A stretch of 49,491 bases of DNA from assembly GCA_947483555.1 (NCBI GenBank), contig CANKMW010000071.1, positions 1 through 49,491 of the forward strand. The letters are read 5' to 3'. This stretch comes from Myxococcales bacterium (GTDB lineage: Bacteria; Myxococcota_A; Polyangia; Haliangiales; Haliangiaceae). Made by a program: the position numbers and the translations under genes. The first letter of the stretch is position 1. Each line of letters begins with the position of its first letter. The notes below the pieces were generated by a model, which did no database searches, was not told the DNA's origin, and saw nothing but the letters and a program-made list of their open reading frames with translations. This document shows, one piece after another, positions 17,541 to 25,840 of the stretch.

Positions 17541-18191
17541 TCAGTCGGCGACCGTCTCGAGGCGGGCGCGATCGGTGACCGAGATCGTCCGCCGCGTGAG
17601 CTCGATCATCTTCTCGTCGTGCAGGTGGGCGAGCGATCGCGACAGCGTCTCGGGCACCATGCCGAGCAGCGCGGCGATGACCTGGCGGGGGACGCGGCAG
17701 TTTGCCGCGGCGTCATCGAGAATCCAGCGCGCCACGCGCGCGATCGCGGTGCCGTCGGCGCCCGCCGCGCGCGGCCGATCGTCGGCGGTGGCGATCAGGG
17801 TCTGCTCGAGCGCCATGCGTGACGGCGTGCCCTTGGGGCCCAGCCATCCGTCGAGGCCGTCCCGGGACACGCCACACACGATCGTGGGCTCGGTGGTGCG
17901 AACGCTGTCGGCGTACGTGCTGCGGACCAGCACCTCGAGGCCGATGAAGGTGCCGGGCCCGCGCACCAGCCGGGGGCGATCGACGCCGTCGGGGCCGCAG
18001 CGCGACAGCACCACGGTGCCACGCTTGATGAACCAGACCGTCTGGATGACCTGCCCTTCGAGGGCCAAGGTCTCGTCGCGGCGGCGTTTGCGGTCGACCA
18101 TCGGGCAGCGTCCGCCGTAGCGAACCCCCGCCGCCTGGCCGCACGGGCACGTCGAGCAGCTGGTGATCGCGGTGCGCTGCGGCTCGTTCAT
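17541..18191 (-). CDS. FNR-like Crp/Fnr-family transcription regulator
   Basis: A 216-residue Crp/Fnr regulator. The N-terminus has Cys12, Cys15, Cys17 and Cys29 (CSTCPCGQ and GRCPM). A further Cys106 in TIVCGVSR falls where FNR has its cluster ligand Cys122 (MVCEIPF). This is a plausible ligand set for an oxygen-labile Fe-S cluster. A cyclic-nucleotide-fold beta-roll and a helix-turn-helix follow; the recognition helix reads PETLSRSL, keeping the Glu-Ser-Arg of FNR (VETISRLL). This fits a TTGAC-N4-GTCAA target. A copy of that palindrome lies 40.5 bp upstream of its own start. The gene is immediately upstream of the ebd-like operon on the same strand. It is the prime candidate to control the boxes found across the island (inference). 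Confidence 0.9.
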   Translation of the reverse strand: MNEPQRTAITSCSTCPCGQAAGVRYGGRCPMVDRKRRRDETLALEGQVIQTVWFIKRGTVVLSRCGPDGVDRPRLVRGPGTFIGLEVLVRSTYADSVRTTEPTIVCGVSRDGLDGWLGPKGTPSRMALEQTLIATADDRPRAAGADGTAIARVARWILDDAAANCRVPRQVIAALLGMVPETLSRSLAHLHDEKMIELTRRTISVTDRARLETVAD

Positions 18192-18224
18192 GACCAGCGT
18201 TCGCTGCACTCGATGTGCCACGTC

Positions 18225-18238
18225 TTGACCGGGGTCAT
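18225..18238 (-). promoter_or_regulatory. FNR-type box upstream of the fnr-like gene
   Basis: TTGACCGGGGTCAT, a near-palindrome (TGACC-GG-GGTCA core), is centred 40.5 bp upstream of the regulator's ATG. It suggests autoregulation. A weak AACGCT -10-like hexamer lies between. The divergent lipoprotein gene starts 105 bp away on the other side and has its own Shine-Dalgarno. Confidence 0.55.
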
Positions 18239-18336
18239 CTCCCGTGGCGCAGGAGTTGCGGCCCGATCGCTTCGTGTCGGTGAGTTGCCCACGAGCTGGC
18301 GTGGCCGATGCAGGCCACCAGGTCAAGGAGGCTCTG

Positions 18337-19242
18337 ATGAGGAGTCCCAGCTGGCCTGTTGGTTCGATCGTGTGCGGTTTGGCGCTCGCGGCATGTTGGG
18401 GTGGCGGTCCAGACGCGACCCCGGCGACCTGCGCCCGGGACGGTGGAGAGGCGTGCTTCCAGCTACCCACTGCGCCGATGATCGGCCACGGCGAGAGCGC
18501 CACCGGCGATGCCACGATCGGCTGCGGCCCGCTCGTGCCGTTGTACGCCCCAGCCGACGTCACGATCTCCGGCATGACGAAGAGCCACAGCGGCGCGGCC
18601 GCGGTAGCGGGTGCCACGATCACGGTCCACGACAGAGACGACTTCACGAGCCCGATCGTCAGCGCCACCAGCGCGCAGGACGGGACGTACTCGCTCGTCG
18701 TGCCAGCAGGCACGCCCGACCGGTTGTTCGTCACCTCGACCGCGGTCGGCTTCGTCGACGCGTCCTACGCCAACCTTCGACCTGACCTGTCGCAGGCGGC
18801 GGTCACGGACTACACCTTGTGGCTCAGCACCGAGGTGTTCCTCGACGCCGCCCTCGCGCTGGTCGACGACACCTGGGATCACGCCACCGCGTCGATCGCC
18901 GGCTTCGCGTTCGACTGCGACCGTCGCAAGCTCGAGCACGCGGCGGTGACCGTGTCCTCGACCTCGGGCCAGCGCGATTTCGTCCCGGGCGTGTCGGTGT
19001 TCTACTCCGCTGGCGACATCCCGTTGCCAGCGCCGCCCGACGTACGCGGCGACACCAGCGTCAACGGCGGCGCCGCGGTGGTCAACGTGCCCGCCGACGG
19101 GCCGGCCTACCTGCAGGTCTGGGGGTTCCCGGACGCCGCCGCCCTGTCAGACGGCGAGGCCGGGCTCGTGCTGGTCGCCGAGTACCCGCTCACCCGGTTC
19201 AGCGGCAAGGTGCTCGCCTTCTTCGCGTGGGCGAACGAGTAG
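18337..19242 (+). CDS. lipoprotein with carboxypeptidase-regulatory-like domains
   Basis: Exported lipoprotein of 301 residues. The signal ends in the lipobox LALAAC (Cys20). Beta-sandwich segments follow: GAAAVAGATITVHD...DGTYSLVVPAGTPDRLF and CDRRKLEHAAVTVSST...VNVPADGPAYLQVWGF. This pattern is typical of carboxypeptidase-regulatory/Dockerin-like repeats on the myxobacterial surface. No catalytic motif is visible. An AAGGAGG Shine-Dalgarno lies 6 nt before ATG 18337. It is divergent from the FNR-like gene. Confidence 0.8.
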   Translation: MRSPSWPVGSIVCGLALAACWGGGPDATPATCARDGGEACFQLPTAPMIGHGESATGDATIGCGPLVPLYAPADVTISGMTKSHSGAAAVAGATITVHDRDDFTSPIVSATSAQDGTYSLVVPAGTPDRLFVTSTAVGFVDASYANLRPDLSQAAVTDYTLWLSTEVFLDAALALVDDTWDHATASIAGFAFDCDRRKLEHAAVTVSSTSGQRDFVPGVSVFYSAGDIPLPAPPDVRGDTSVNGGAAVVNVPADGPAYLQVWGFPDAAALSDGEAGLVLVAEYPLTRFSGKVLAFFAWANE

Positions 19243-19274
19243 ACCGGTCGAACTGATCAGGTCCAGCGCTGGGC

Positions 19275-19841
19275 CTACCGCGCGGCCACGAAGTCGATCT
19301 CGCCGCAGCGCCCGGCGCCGGCCGCATCGGTGAGCCGCCCGTGCGCCACCAGCGCGACGCCAGCGAGCTCCTCCCCTTCGGTGATCACGAACAGGCCGGC
19401 GGCAAACAGGCGACCGGCGCCGTCGTCGCGGAAGCCGACCCGACCCCGGTAGATCGCGACCTCGACCCCGTCGCGCGCCACCACCAGCTCGACCAGCGGG
19501 TTGTTCGGGTTGACCGGATCGGCGGGATCGCCGGCGACGATGCCGTCGGTGCGCGCCGCGAACACCAGCATCGCCGAGCCCTGCGGACCGCTGACCACGG
19601 CGACCTCGCCGCCCGCTGACAAGGGCTCGAAGCGGCGCACCTCGTCGAGGGTGCCGCGGCACGGGCCGCCGGCTTCGGTCGCGCAGCGGCCGAGCTCGAG
19701 GGTCCGCGCCGGACACGGCGGCGGCGCGTCGCGTGGCGGCGCGTCGACCGCTGGCACATCGACCGGCCCGTCGCCGGGCGCCGCGCACCCGGCCGCGAGC
19801 GCCGCGCACGCGACCGCGAGCCCCGCCGCCACGCCGGTCAC
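19275..19841 (-). CDS. small lipoprotein of unknown function
   Basis: A 188-residue exported lipoprotein: signal peptide with lipobox LAAGC, then a Pro/Asp/Ala-rich linker, then a compact beta-rich domain (EVAVVSGPQGSAMLVFAART, VELVVARDGVEVAIYRGRV) with four cysteines in the mature region. No known family is recognised. The GTG start at 19841 overlaps the stop of the upstream gene (19838-20542) by 4 bp, so the two form an operon. Confidence 0.72.
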   Translation of the reverse strand: MTGVAAGLAVACAALAAGCAAPGDGPVDVPAVDAPPRDAPPPCPARTLELGRCATEAGGPCRGTLDEVRRFEPLSAGGEVAVVSGPQGSAMLVFAARTDGIVAGDPADPVNPNNPLVELVVARDGVEVAIYRGRVGFRDDGAGRLFAAGLFVITEGEELAGVALVAHGRLTDAAGAGRCGEIDFVAAR

Positions 19842-20542
19842 GGTACCTCCACGACGATCCACGACTCGTACTCGCTCGGCGGTCGCCACACCATCACCGA
19901 GAACGCCACCCCCGACAGGTTGGTCGAGCGCAGCACCAGCAGATCGCCGGCCCCGGCGATCGGATCGGCGCCGGCCAGCACCCGCACGAACGGGTTGTAG
20001 CCGCTCTGCCCGGCCTCCTCGTCGATGGCCTGGGCGATCAGCTGCTCGTCGCCGGTGGCGTCGACCACCAGCACCTGGTGGAGCGCGCGGCTGCCGGCCT
20101 CGTCGAAGTTGGGGATGTACAGCGCGACGTCGCCGCCGAGGTCGTCGCACAGCTCGATCGCGAACTCGGCGAACGCGCCGGGGCCGACCAGGAAGTGCTC
20201 GCCGTGAACGATGCCGTCGGGACCGAGCGGGTGCGGCTCCTCGCCCGGCTGCCACACGCCGTCGCCGCTGGTGTCATCGACGAACTGACGATCGTCGCAC
20301 AGGATCGGCCCGCCGCTGGCCGGGTGCTGGTGGAGCAACGGGTAGCGGCCGTCGGCGCGCGGCGCGCCCTCGTGGCCCTGCACGAACAGCCGGTGTCGGC
20401 CGCGCCCCATCAAGCCGGGGTCGGGACAGCTCGCCGGGCGATCGCCGGTGCCGGCATCGCCGGGCGACCCGGCGCCATCGACCGGCTCGTCGAGCACGCC
20501 GCCGCAGGCCGCGAGCGCGACCAGTCCGATCGAGCGGTGCAC
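19838..20542 (-). CDS. lipoprotein of unknown function, FNR-box controlled
   Basis: A 234-residue lipoprotein. GTG 20542 is chosen because it gives a short signal peptide with lipobox ALAAC and lies 41.5 bp from the centre of the shared palindrome at 20577-20590. The mature part has Cys-containing segments (ASCPDPGLMGRG, GPILCDDRQFVDD, FAIELCDDLGGDVALYIPNFDEAG) and a C-terminal beta-rich end. The family is not recognised. It is divergently transcribed from the large cytochrome-like protein at 20626 and cotranscribed with the lipoprotein gene downstream. Confidence 0.72.
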   Translation of the reverse strand: MHRSIGLVALAACGGVLDEPVDGAGSPGDAGTGDRPASCPDPGLMGRGRHRLFVQGHEGAPRADGRYPLLHQHPASGGPILCDDRQFVDDTSGDGVWQPGEEPHPLGPDGIVHGEHFLVGPGAFAEFAIELCDDLGGDVALYIPNFDEAGSRALHQVLVVDATGDEQLIAQAIDEEAGQSGYNPFVRVLAGADPIAGAGDLLVLRSTNLSGVAFSVMVWRPPSEYESWIVVEVP

Positions 20543-20571
20543 CCGGTCACGCTGCCACACGTCGCCGGCCC

Positions 20572-20595
20572 CCGAGTTGACCGACGTCAACTCGG
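20572..20595. promoter_or_regulatory. bidirectional FNR-type palindrome of the envelope cluster
   Basis: A 24-bp palindrome with perfect 10-bp arms (CCGAGTTGAC and GTCAACTCGG around CGAC). The core TTGACCGACGTCAA (20577-20590) is centred 42.5 bp upstream of the GTG at 20626 and 41.5 bp upstream of the GTG at 20542. One site can therefore serve two divergent leaderless promoters. A TAGGCT -10 lies at 20613-20618 on the plus side; CAGCGT at 20554-20549 is a weaker candidate on the minus side. Confidence 0.78.
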
Positions 20596-20625
20596 CGTCC
20601 GGCGCCGCTGCCTAGGCTGTGGTCG

Positions 20626-23535
20626 GTGCGCTCCCTGGCTCTGCTCGCGCCGCTGGCGGTCGTCCTGACGGCGTGCCCGGGGCCGTCGGCGGAAGATCAG
20701 TTCGCCAGCGCGGTCGCCCCGGTCCTCGAGCGCCGCTGTCTGGGCGCCGCCTGCCATGGCGTCGCGCCGGGCGCCGTCGACGACGGCGAGGTGATCGATC
20801 GGCGCTTCTTCTTCGTCGACGTCGATGGCCGCGGCCGCATCGCCGACCTCGACGCCGCCCGCGCCAACGTCAAGCTGCGCATCAACACCATCGAGCGCGC
20901 CGAGCTGTCGTCCTTGCTGCGCAAGCCGCTGGCGCTGGCCAGCGGCGGCTTGCCCCACGCCGGCGGTCACCCCTTCGATCGCGGGAGTCCGGACTGGCTG
21001 GCGCTGCAGGCGTGGATCGAGGCCGAGGCCGATGGCGGCGAGGGCACGTCGCCGTCGGAGCTCACCGCGCTCGAGCAGCAGTTCGCCGACGCCGTGCTGC
21101 CGGTGCTCCGCGATCGCGGCTGCATGCTGGGCCGCTGTCATGGCGGGGCCCAGTTCGCCGGGCTGCCGCTGACCAACCCCATGGACGGCGCCGGTGGCGA
21201 CTTCTCGGTCGCCGAGATCCGCGCCAGCCGCGACGCGGCGCGCGCCAACCTCTCGCTGGTCGGCGATCCGGATCGTTCGCGGCTGCTGCGCAAGGCCCTG
21301 CCCCTCGACGCCGGCGGCATCCCGCACCGCGGCGGCAACGACATCTTCTTCCCGCGCACCGGCGGCCGAGATCCGCAGGACGATCCGGGCGCCCGCGCGC
21401 TGCTCGACTGGGCGACCGCCGAGCGAGCCGCGCTCGGATACGGTCGACCCGACGTGCGCGGCGTGGTCTTCGTGCGCGGGCCAGCGACGCCGCGCGCACC
21501 GCTCGACCTCGACCGGTTCAGCCCCGGCTCGGAGCTGTGGTTCTATCCCGGACTGTCGCCGGGCGCGGCGCCGGTCGCGCTGACCGCGGCCGCGCACCCC
21601 GACGGTCCCGCCGACCTCCGCGATCCGGCGATCAACCACGACGGCACGCGGGTGGCGTTCGCGATGCGGCGCGGCGTCGACGATTGCCACAACCTGTGGG
21701 AGATCGGGCTCGATGGCGGCGGCCTGCGCCAGCTCACCTTCGACGCCTGCGCCCCCGGCACACCGCGCATCAGCAACCGCTGGCCGGTGTACGGGCCCGG
21801 GGATCGCATCTACTTCGCCTCCAGCCGCGCCGGCCACGCCGACAGCAGCGGCCGCCGCCTCGATCTCGAGCTCTACCGGCTCGATGACGGCGGCGCGGCC
21901 ACCCGCCTGACCTTCACGCCGACCCCGGAGGTCACGCCGGCGTTCCTCGCCACCGGCGAGTTCCGCGGCGCGCTCGCCTTCACGACCGTGCGCACGGCGC
22001 CCGACGGTGCGCGCGGCGCGGTGTTTCGGTTCCCACCCGATCACGACCGCGCCCACCACCTGCAGCCCGAGTATCACCCGCACCACGGCCAGACCGCGCC
22101 GGCGCCGCTGGTGTGGAACCTGCGCGAGCTGCCCGACGGCCGCGACGTCGCCGTGCTGCTGGACTGGAGCAACCGCTGGGAGGGTGGTCAGCTGGCCGTG
22201 GTCGAGCGCCAGTTCGGACCCGACACCACCGGTGACACCGTCACCGTCGCTGGCTTCCAGCACGCCTGGAGCGTGGTCACGCCGACGGCGGCGATCGGCG
22301 GCGCCTCGGCGGGCGGGCTGTGGCGCGATCCGGCGCCGCTCCCCGACGGCCGGCTGGTCGTGGCCCACGCCGCCGCCGCCCTCGATCTCGACGACGAAGC
22401 CGCCCGCCCCGACACCGCGCTGGTGGTGGTTGGCATCGACGACCGCCGCGGTCGGCCCCAGCTCGGCGAGCTGGTGGTGCTGCACGACTCGCCCGGTCTC
22501 GCCGACGATCAGCCGGCGATCGTGGTCGCCCGGCCCGACGAGGACGACGCCCACGCCGACGCCTGGGATGGTGGGGAGGTCGGGACGCTCCGCCACAGCG
22601 GGGTCGCCGTGGTCGAGGCGATCAATCGCGGCCTGGCGCCGCTGGTGGCGCGGCCGCCGCGCGCCGACCTGGTCACGGCGCGCCTGCTGAGCTGGTCGAA
22701 CTGGGATCCCACCACGACCATCACCGTCGACCCGACCCGGGTCGCCAATCAGGACCCGGCCTCGACCTGGTGGAGCAACGGTGTCCACCTGCCGCGGCCG
22801 GTCCTCGACGAGGTGGCCCTGGCCGCCGACGGCACGCTGGTCGCCGACCTGCCGGCCCGCCGGCCGATCCAGCTCCAGCTGCTCGACGCCGCGGGCCTGG
22901 CGGCCGGGGCGCCGTCGCAGCTGTGGATCAACGTCCAGGGCGGCGAGCGCTTCCCGCAGGGCACCCAGCCGGGAAGCTACGGCCGGCTGTGCGCGGGATG
23001 CCACGGCGCGCTCGACGGCGATCCCGCGCACGCGATGGGCCCGCTCGACCCCGACGCCGTCACCCAGGCGTCGGTGACGCTGTCGACCTTCGCCGGCCGC
23101 GATCCCCGCCGGCCGCTGCCCGCGATCCGGGTCGGCGTGGGCGGCGCCAAGGGGTTCGACTTCGGGCGCGACCTGGCGCCGACGCTGGCGCGGTCGTGCG
23201 CGGTCGCCGGCTGTCACGCCGGCGGCGCCGCCGCCGGTGGCCTCGACCTCACGCCGACCCCGACCGCCTACTACGACGCCGGCTACGAGGCGCTGCAGGT
23301 GTGGGGGCCGGGCTCCACCGGCGGCAAGCAGTACGTCGACGAGCGCAACGCCAGCGCCCGCGGCTCGTACCTGATGGAGAAGCTGCTCGGCCGCGAGCTC
23401 GACGCACCGCGGCCGCTCGCTGGCCGCTGTCCACCCGATGGCGCCGCCGTCCCGCCGGTCGATCCCGACGTGATCGCCGCGTTCGCACGCTGGATCGACA
23501 CTGGCGCGGTGTACCGCGCGCCGGCGGTGCCATGA
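20626..23535 (+). CDS. large cytochrome-like lipoprotein with beta-propeller
   Basis: A 969-residue lipoprotein (lipobox VLTAC, Cys17). Heme-like motifs with unusual CX4CH spacing occur at CLGAACH (38-44), CMLGRCH (166-172) and CAVAGCH (858-864), and a normal CAGCH at 789-793. The middle (about 320-560) has PD40/TolB-like propeller repeats (DPAINHDGTRVAFAM, LWEIGLDGGGLRQLTFD, PDGRDVAVLLD). The N- and C-terminal heme segments carry the 'VLERRC...LLRKPLALASGGLPHAGG' style of planctomycete-type (PSCyt) cytochromes. The overall plan recalls hydrazine-synthase-alpha-like proteins, but no function can be claimed. It is the first gene of a seven-gene unit to 29333, under the palindrome at 20577. Confidence 0.8.
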   Translation: MRSLALLAPLAVVLTACPGPSAEDQFASAVAPVLERRCLGAACHGVAPGAVDDGEVIDRRFFFVDVDGRGRIADLDAARANVKLRINTIERAELSSLLRKPLALASGGLPHAGGHPFDRGSPDWLALQAWIEAEADGGEGTSPSELTALEQQFADAVLPVLRDRGCMLGRCHGGAQFAGLPLTNPMDGAGGDFSVAEIRASRDAARANLSLVGDPDRSRLLRKALPLDAGGIPHRGGNDIFFPRTGGRDPQDDPGARALLDWATAERAALGYGRPDVRGVVFVRGPATPRAPLDLDRFSPGSELWFYPGLSPGAAPVALTAAAHPDGPADLRDPAINHDGTRVAFAMRRGVDDCHNLWEIGLDGGGLRQLTFDACAPGTPRISNRWPVYGPGDRIYFASSRAGHADSSGRRLDLELYRLDDGGAATRLTFTPTPEVTPAFLATGEFRGALAFTTVRTAPDGARGAVFRFPPDHDRAHHLQPEYHPHHGQTAPAPLVWNLRELPDGRDVAVLLDWSNRWEGGQLAVVERQFGPDTTGDTVTVAGFQHAWSVVTPTAAIGGASAGGLWRDPAPLPDGRLVVAHAAAALDLDDEAARPDTALVVVGIDDRRGRPQLGELVVLHDSPGLADDQPAIVVARPDEDDAHADAWDGGEVGTLRHSGVAVVEAINRGLAPLVARPPRADLVTARLLSWSNWDPTTTITVDPTRVANQDPASTWWSNGVHLPRPVLDEVALAADGTLVADLPARRPIQLQLLDAAGLAAGAPSQLWINVQGGERFPQGTQPGSYGRLCAGCHGALDGDPAHAMGPLDPDAVTQASVTLSTFAGRDPRRPLPAIRVGVGGAKGFDFGRDLAPTLARSCAVAGCHAGGAAAGGLDLTPTPTAYYDAGYEALQVWGPGSTGGKQYVDERNASARGSYLMEKLLGRELDAPRPLAGRCPPDGAAVPPVDPDVIAAFARWIDTGAVYRAPAVP

Positions 23536-23996
23536 GACGCGCCGGCCTCGCGGCGCCGTTCGCGCTGGTGGCGTGTGCGCTCGAGCCACCGGCGCCGATT
23601 CCGCTGCCGGTCGGGGACGCCACGGTGTTCGCCGCCCAGGCCCAGCCGGCGCTCGACCGCCGTTGCGCCGAGCCGACCTGCCACGCCGACGCCGCGCGGC
23701 CGCTGGCCATCTTCAGCCCCGGGCGCCGCCGCGCCGACCCGGCCCACCTGCACCTGAACGAGCCGCTCACCAGCGACGAGCTGGCCGGCAACGCCCGCGC
23801 GCTCGCCGCCTTCGCGCTCGATCCGCTGGTGGCCGGCCTGCCGATCGCCGACTGCCTGGTGCTGTGCAAGCCGCTGGCGTTGACCGCCGGCGGTTGTGGC
23901 CACGTGGTCGGCGACGTGTTCGCCGCGACCGACGAGCGCGACTACCAGGGGCTGCGCGCCTACCTCGACACCCTCGCGCTTCCGGAGCCGCCATGA
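23532..23996 (+). CDS. small lipoprotein with CX4CH motif
   Basis: A 154-residue exported protein: signal with lipobox-like ALVAC, then AQPALDRRCAEPTCH (45-51), a CX4CH motif like those in the preceding protein. A later segment (LCKPLALTAGGCGHVVG) repeats the 'KPLALASGG' style of its neighbour, and the C-terminus YQGLRAYLDTL resembles the end of a cytochrome domain. The ATG overlaps the previous stop codon (ATGA). It is probably a single-domain partner of the large cytochrome-like protein. Confidence 0.78.
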   Translation: MRRAGLAAPFALVACALEPPAPIPLPVGDATVFAAQAQPALDRRCAEPTCHADAARPLAIFSPGRRRADPAHLHLNEPLTSDELAGNARALAAFALDPLVAGLPIADCLVLCKPLALTAGGCGHVVGDVFAATDERDYQGLRAYLDTLALPEPP

Positions 23997-24214
23997 TCGG
24001 CGCCCGCTCCGCCGCGCTGATCGGCTTGCTCGGCGCCGCGCTGCTCGGCGCCTGCGCCCGGGTTCGCCCCCACGAACGCCAGCTGCTCGCCCACCCTGCC
24101 CTCGCCCAGCCCGCCTCGCGCGAGCAGCACGCCGCCCATCAGCACGTCTATCAGATCCGCGAGGGCTCCGAAGGCGCGGCCGGCGCCGGAGGTGGCGGGT
24201 GCGGCTGCAACTGA
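23993..24214 (+). CDS. DUF4266-like small lipoprotein ending GGGGCGCN
   Basis: A 73-residue lipoprotein: lipobox LLGAC, then RVRPHERQLLAHPAL and a His-rich middle (REQHAAHQHVYQIREGSEG). It ends in GGGGCGCN. The conserved REGS and the terminal Gly-Cys-Gly-Cys-Asn match what I know of the DUF4266 family, which typically sits directly before a DUF3570 gene, as here. Function is unknown; the two terminal Cys and the His residues could bind metal or be modified. It overlaps the previous stop codon (ATGA) and the next start by 16 bp. Confidence 0.8.
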   Translation: MIGARSAALIGLLGAALLGACARVRPHERQLLAHPALAQPASREQHAAHQHVYQIREGSEGAAGAGGGGCGCN

Positions 24215-25299
24215 CGGCGATCGCCGCCATCGCTGGCGCCGCGGTGGCGCCGGCGGCCGCGCGCGCCCAGGCCGACACCGGGCCGGCCACGACCGTCGGC
24301 CTGCGCGTCTATGCCGACGACGATCGGGTGACGGTGTGGAGCCCGAGCGCGACCGCGACCACGCCGCTGCCGCACCAGCTGACGGTCGACGCCGCGGTCA
24401 CCATCGACGCGGTGAGCGCGGCGTCGATCGACGTGGTGTCGACCGCGTCGCCGTACGTCTTCACCGAGACCCGGGTCGAGGGCGGCGCCGGCGTCGCGCT
24501 CGCGATCACGTCGCACCAGCGGCTGTCGGCGCGGGCCCTGCTGTCCGACGAGCGCGACTACGCCGCGCTGCGGCTGGGCGCCGGGTGGCGCGCCGAGCTG
24601 GCCGCGCGCAACACCACGGTCGAGCTCACCTACACCGCCGGCCTCGACACCGTGGGCCGCGCCGGCGACCCCGGCTTCGCGCGCGATCGGCGCGAGCACC
24701 GCCTGGCCGCGGCGCTGACCCAGATCACGGATCGCCGCGGCTACGCCGATCTGGTGATCGAGGGCGCCGACCAGCGCGGCTACCTGGCCAACCCGTATCG
24801 CTTCGTGCCCATCGAGGTCGCCGGCGCCCCCGCCTACGCGCTCGCCGAGCAGGTGCCCGACCAGCGCACCAGCCTCGCGGCCCTGATCCGCATGCGCCGC
24901 GTGGTCGCCGCCACCGGGTTCGTTCACGCCGACTACCGTCTGAGCCGCGACACCTGGGGCATCACCAGCCACACCATCACCGTCCGCGCCACCCGATCGT
25001 TGCGCGCCGACGAGCTGCTGGTCGGGCTCGAGGCCCGCGGCTACCGCCAGGGTGCGGCGAGCTTCCAGCGCGCCGTCTACACCGACGACGGCGGCGCGCC
25101 GGCGTGGCGGACGCGCGATCACGCGCTGGGCCGCATGGCCAGCATGACCGCCGGCGCGGTCGCCGACGCCACGCTGCCGCGCGGCGGCGTCCACGTCGCG
25201 GCCTCGGCCGCCTGGGTTCGCTTCTGGTGGCTCGACGATCCGCGGCAGTCCGATCGCGACGCGCTGATCGCCAGCCTCGCCCTCCACGTCCCCCTGTGA
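24199..25299 (+). CDS. DUF3570-like outer-membrane beta-barrel
   Basis: A 366-residue protein with a signal peptide (cleavage after AAARAQA). Many amphipathic beta strands follow (TTVGLRVYADDDRVTVWSP, VALAITSHQRLSARALLSDERDY, TVELTYTAGLD, VRATRSLRADELLVGLEARGY), ending in LIASLALHVPL, a C-terminal strand typical of outer-membrane barrels. This and the adjacent DUF4266 gene match the DUF3570 family. The GTG start 24199 sits inside the end of the DUF4266 gene. The ApbE and thioredoxin-like genes that I associate with such pairs are not visible in the window. Confidence 0.78.
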   Translation: MRLQLTAIAAIAGAAVAPAAARAQADTGPATTVGLRVYADDDRVTVWSPSATATTPLPHQLTVDAAVTIDAVSAASIDVVSTASPYVFTETRVEGGAGVALAITSHQRLSARALLSDERDYAALRLGAGWRAELAARNTTVELTYTAGLDTVGRAGDPGFARDRREHRLAAALTQITDRRGYADLVIEGADQRGYLANPYRFVPIEVAGAPAYALAEQVPDQRTSLAALIRMRRVVAATGFVHADYRLSRDTWGITSHTITVRATRSLRADELLVGLEARGYRQGAASFQRAVYTDDGGAPAWRTRDHALGRMASMTAGAVADATLPRGGVHVAASAAWVRFWWLDDPRQSDRDALIASLALHVPL

Positions 25300-25306
25300 G
25301 GTCACC

Positions 25307-25840
25307 ATGCTCACCCCGGCCCGCATCGCCAGCTCCACCCTGATCGCTGCCGCGCTGGCGGCCTGCCCCGGCGGCGGCGACACCCCCGACGCCGCCGACG
25401 GCGTGGTCGACTTCGATTGCCAGAACCGCCTGATCGTCGAGCTGCGCGGTCCGGGCGGCGAGTACCGGACCTTTCCGGACGCCGCCAGCGGCGCCGAGCT
25501 GGTGCTCGGCTTCCAGGGTTTCCGCTACATGTACCTGCGCGCCCGACTCGGCGAGGATCCGGATCTCGCCGCCGCCGCCGTGGTGGTCCAGCTCGACGGC
25601 GACACCGCCCGCTCGCAGCCGCTCTACCTGACCTTCGCGCCGGTCGCCGATGGCGTGGTCAGCGCCCCGATGCAGATCTTCTTCAACGACGATCCGCTGC
25701 CGTCGCTGGTCGATCGCGGCGTCACGGTGATGCTGGTGCTCGGGCTGCGCTGCACCACCGGCGGACACAGCGTGCTGCGCTACGACCCCTCCTGCTACGA
25801 GGGTCCAGACGGTCAGCCGGTCTGCGACGGCGGGCCGTGA
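25307..25840 (+). CDS. lipoprotein of unknown function
   Basis: A 177-residue lipoprotein with lipobox ALAAC, followed by a beta-rich domain without recognised motifs (LIVELRGPGGEYRTFPDA, AAVVVQLDGDTAR, LYLTFAPVADGVVSAPMQIFF). Cysteines at the N- and C-terminal ends of the mature chain may form disulfides. It is preceded by a short gap after the barrel gene, and its stop overlaps the next start (TGATG), so it belongs to the same operon. Confidence 0.75.
   Translation: MLTPARIASSTLIAAALAACPGGGDTPDAADGVVDFDCQNRLIVELRGPGGEYRTFPDAASGAELVLGFQGFRYMYLRARLGEDPDLAAAAVVVQLDGDTARSQPLYLTFAPVADGVVSAPMQIFFNDDPLPSLVDRGVTVMLVLGLRCTTGGHSVLRYDPSCYEGPDGQPVCDGGP

Noticed and set aside
20626..23535. Possible hydrazine synthase alpha subunit
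   Set aside because: The cytochrome-plus-propeller layout is only broadly similar, and no hydrazine synthase beta/gamma partner or anammox context is visible.
20587..23589. A 1000-codon minus-strand open frame opposite the large cytochrome-like gene
   Set aside because: The plus strand has a signal peptide, heme motifs and propeller repeats; the minus frame has none and would run through the promoter palindrome.
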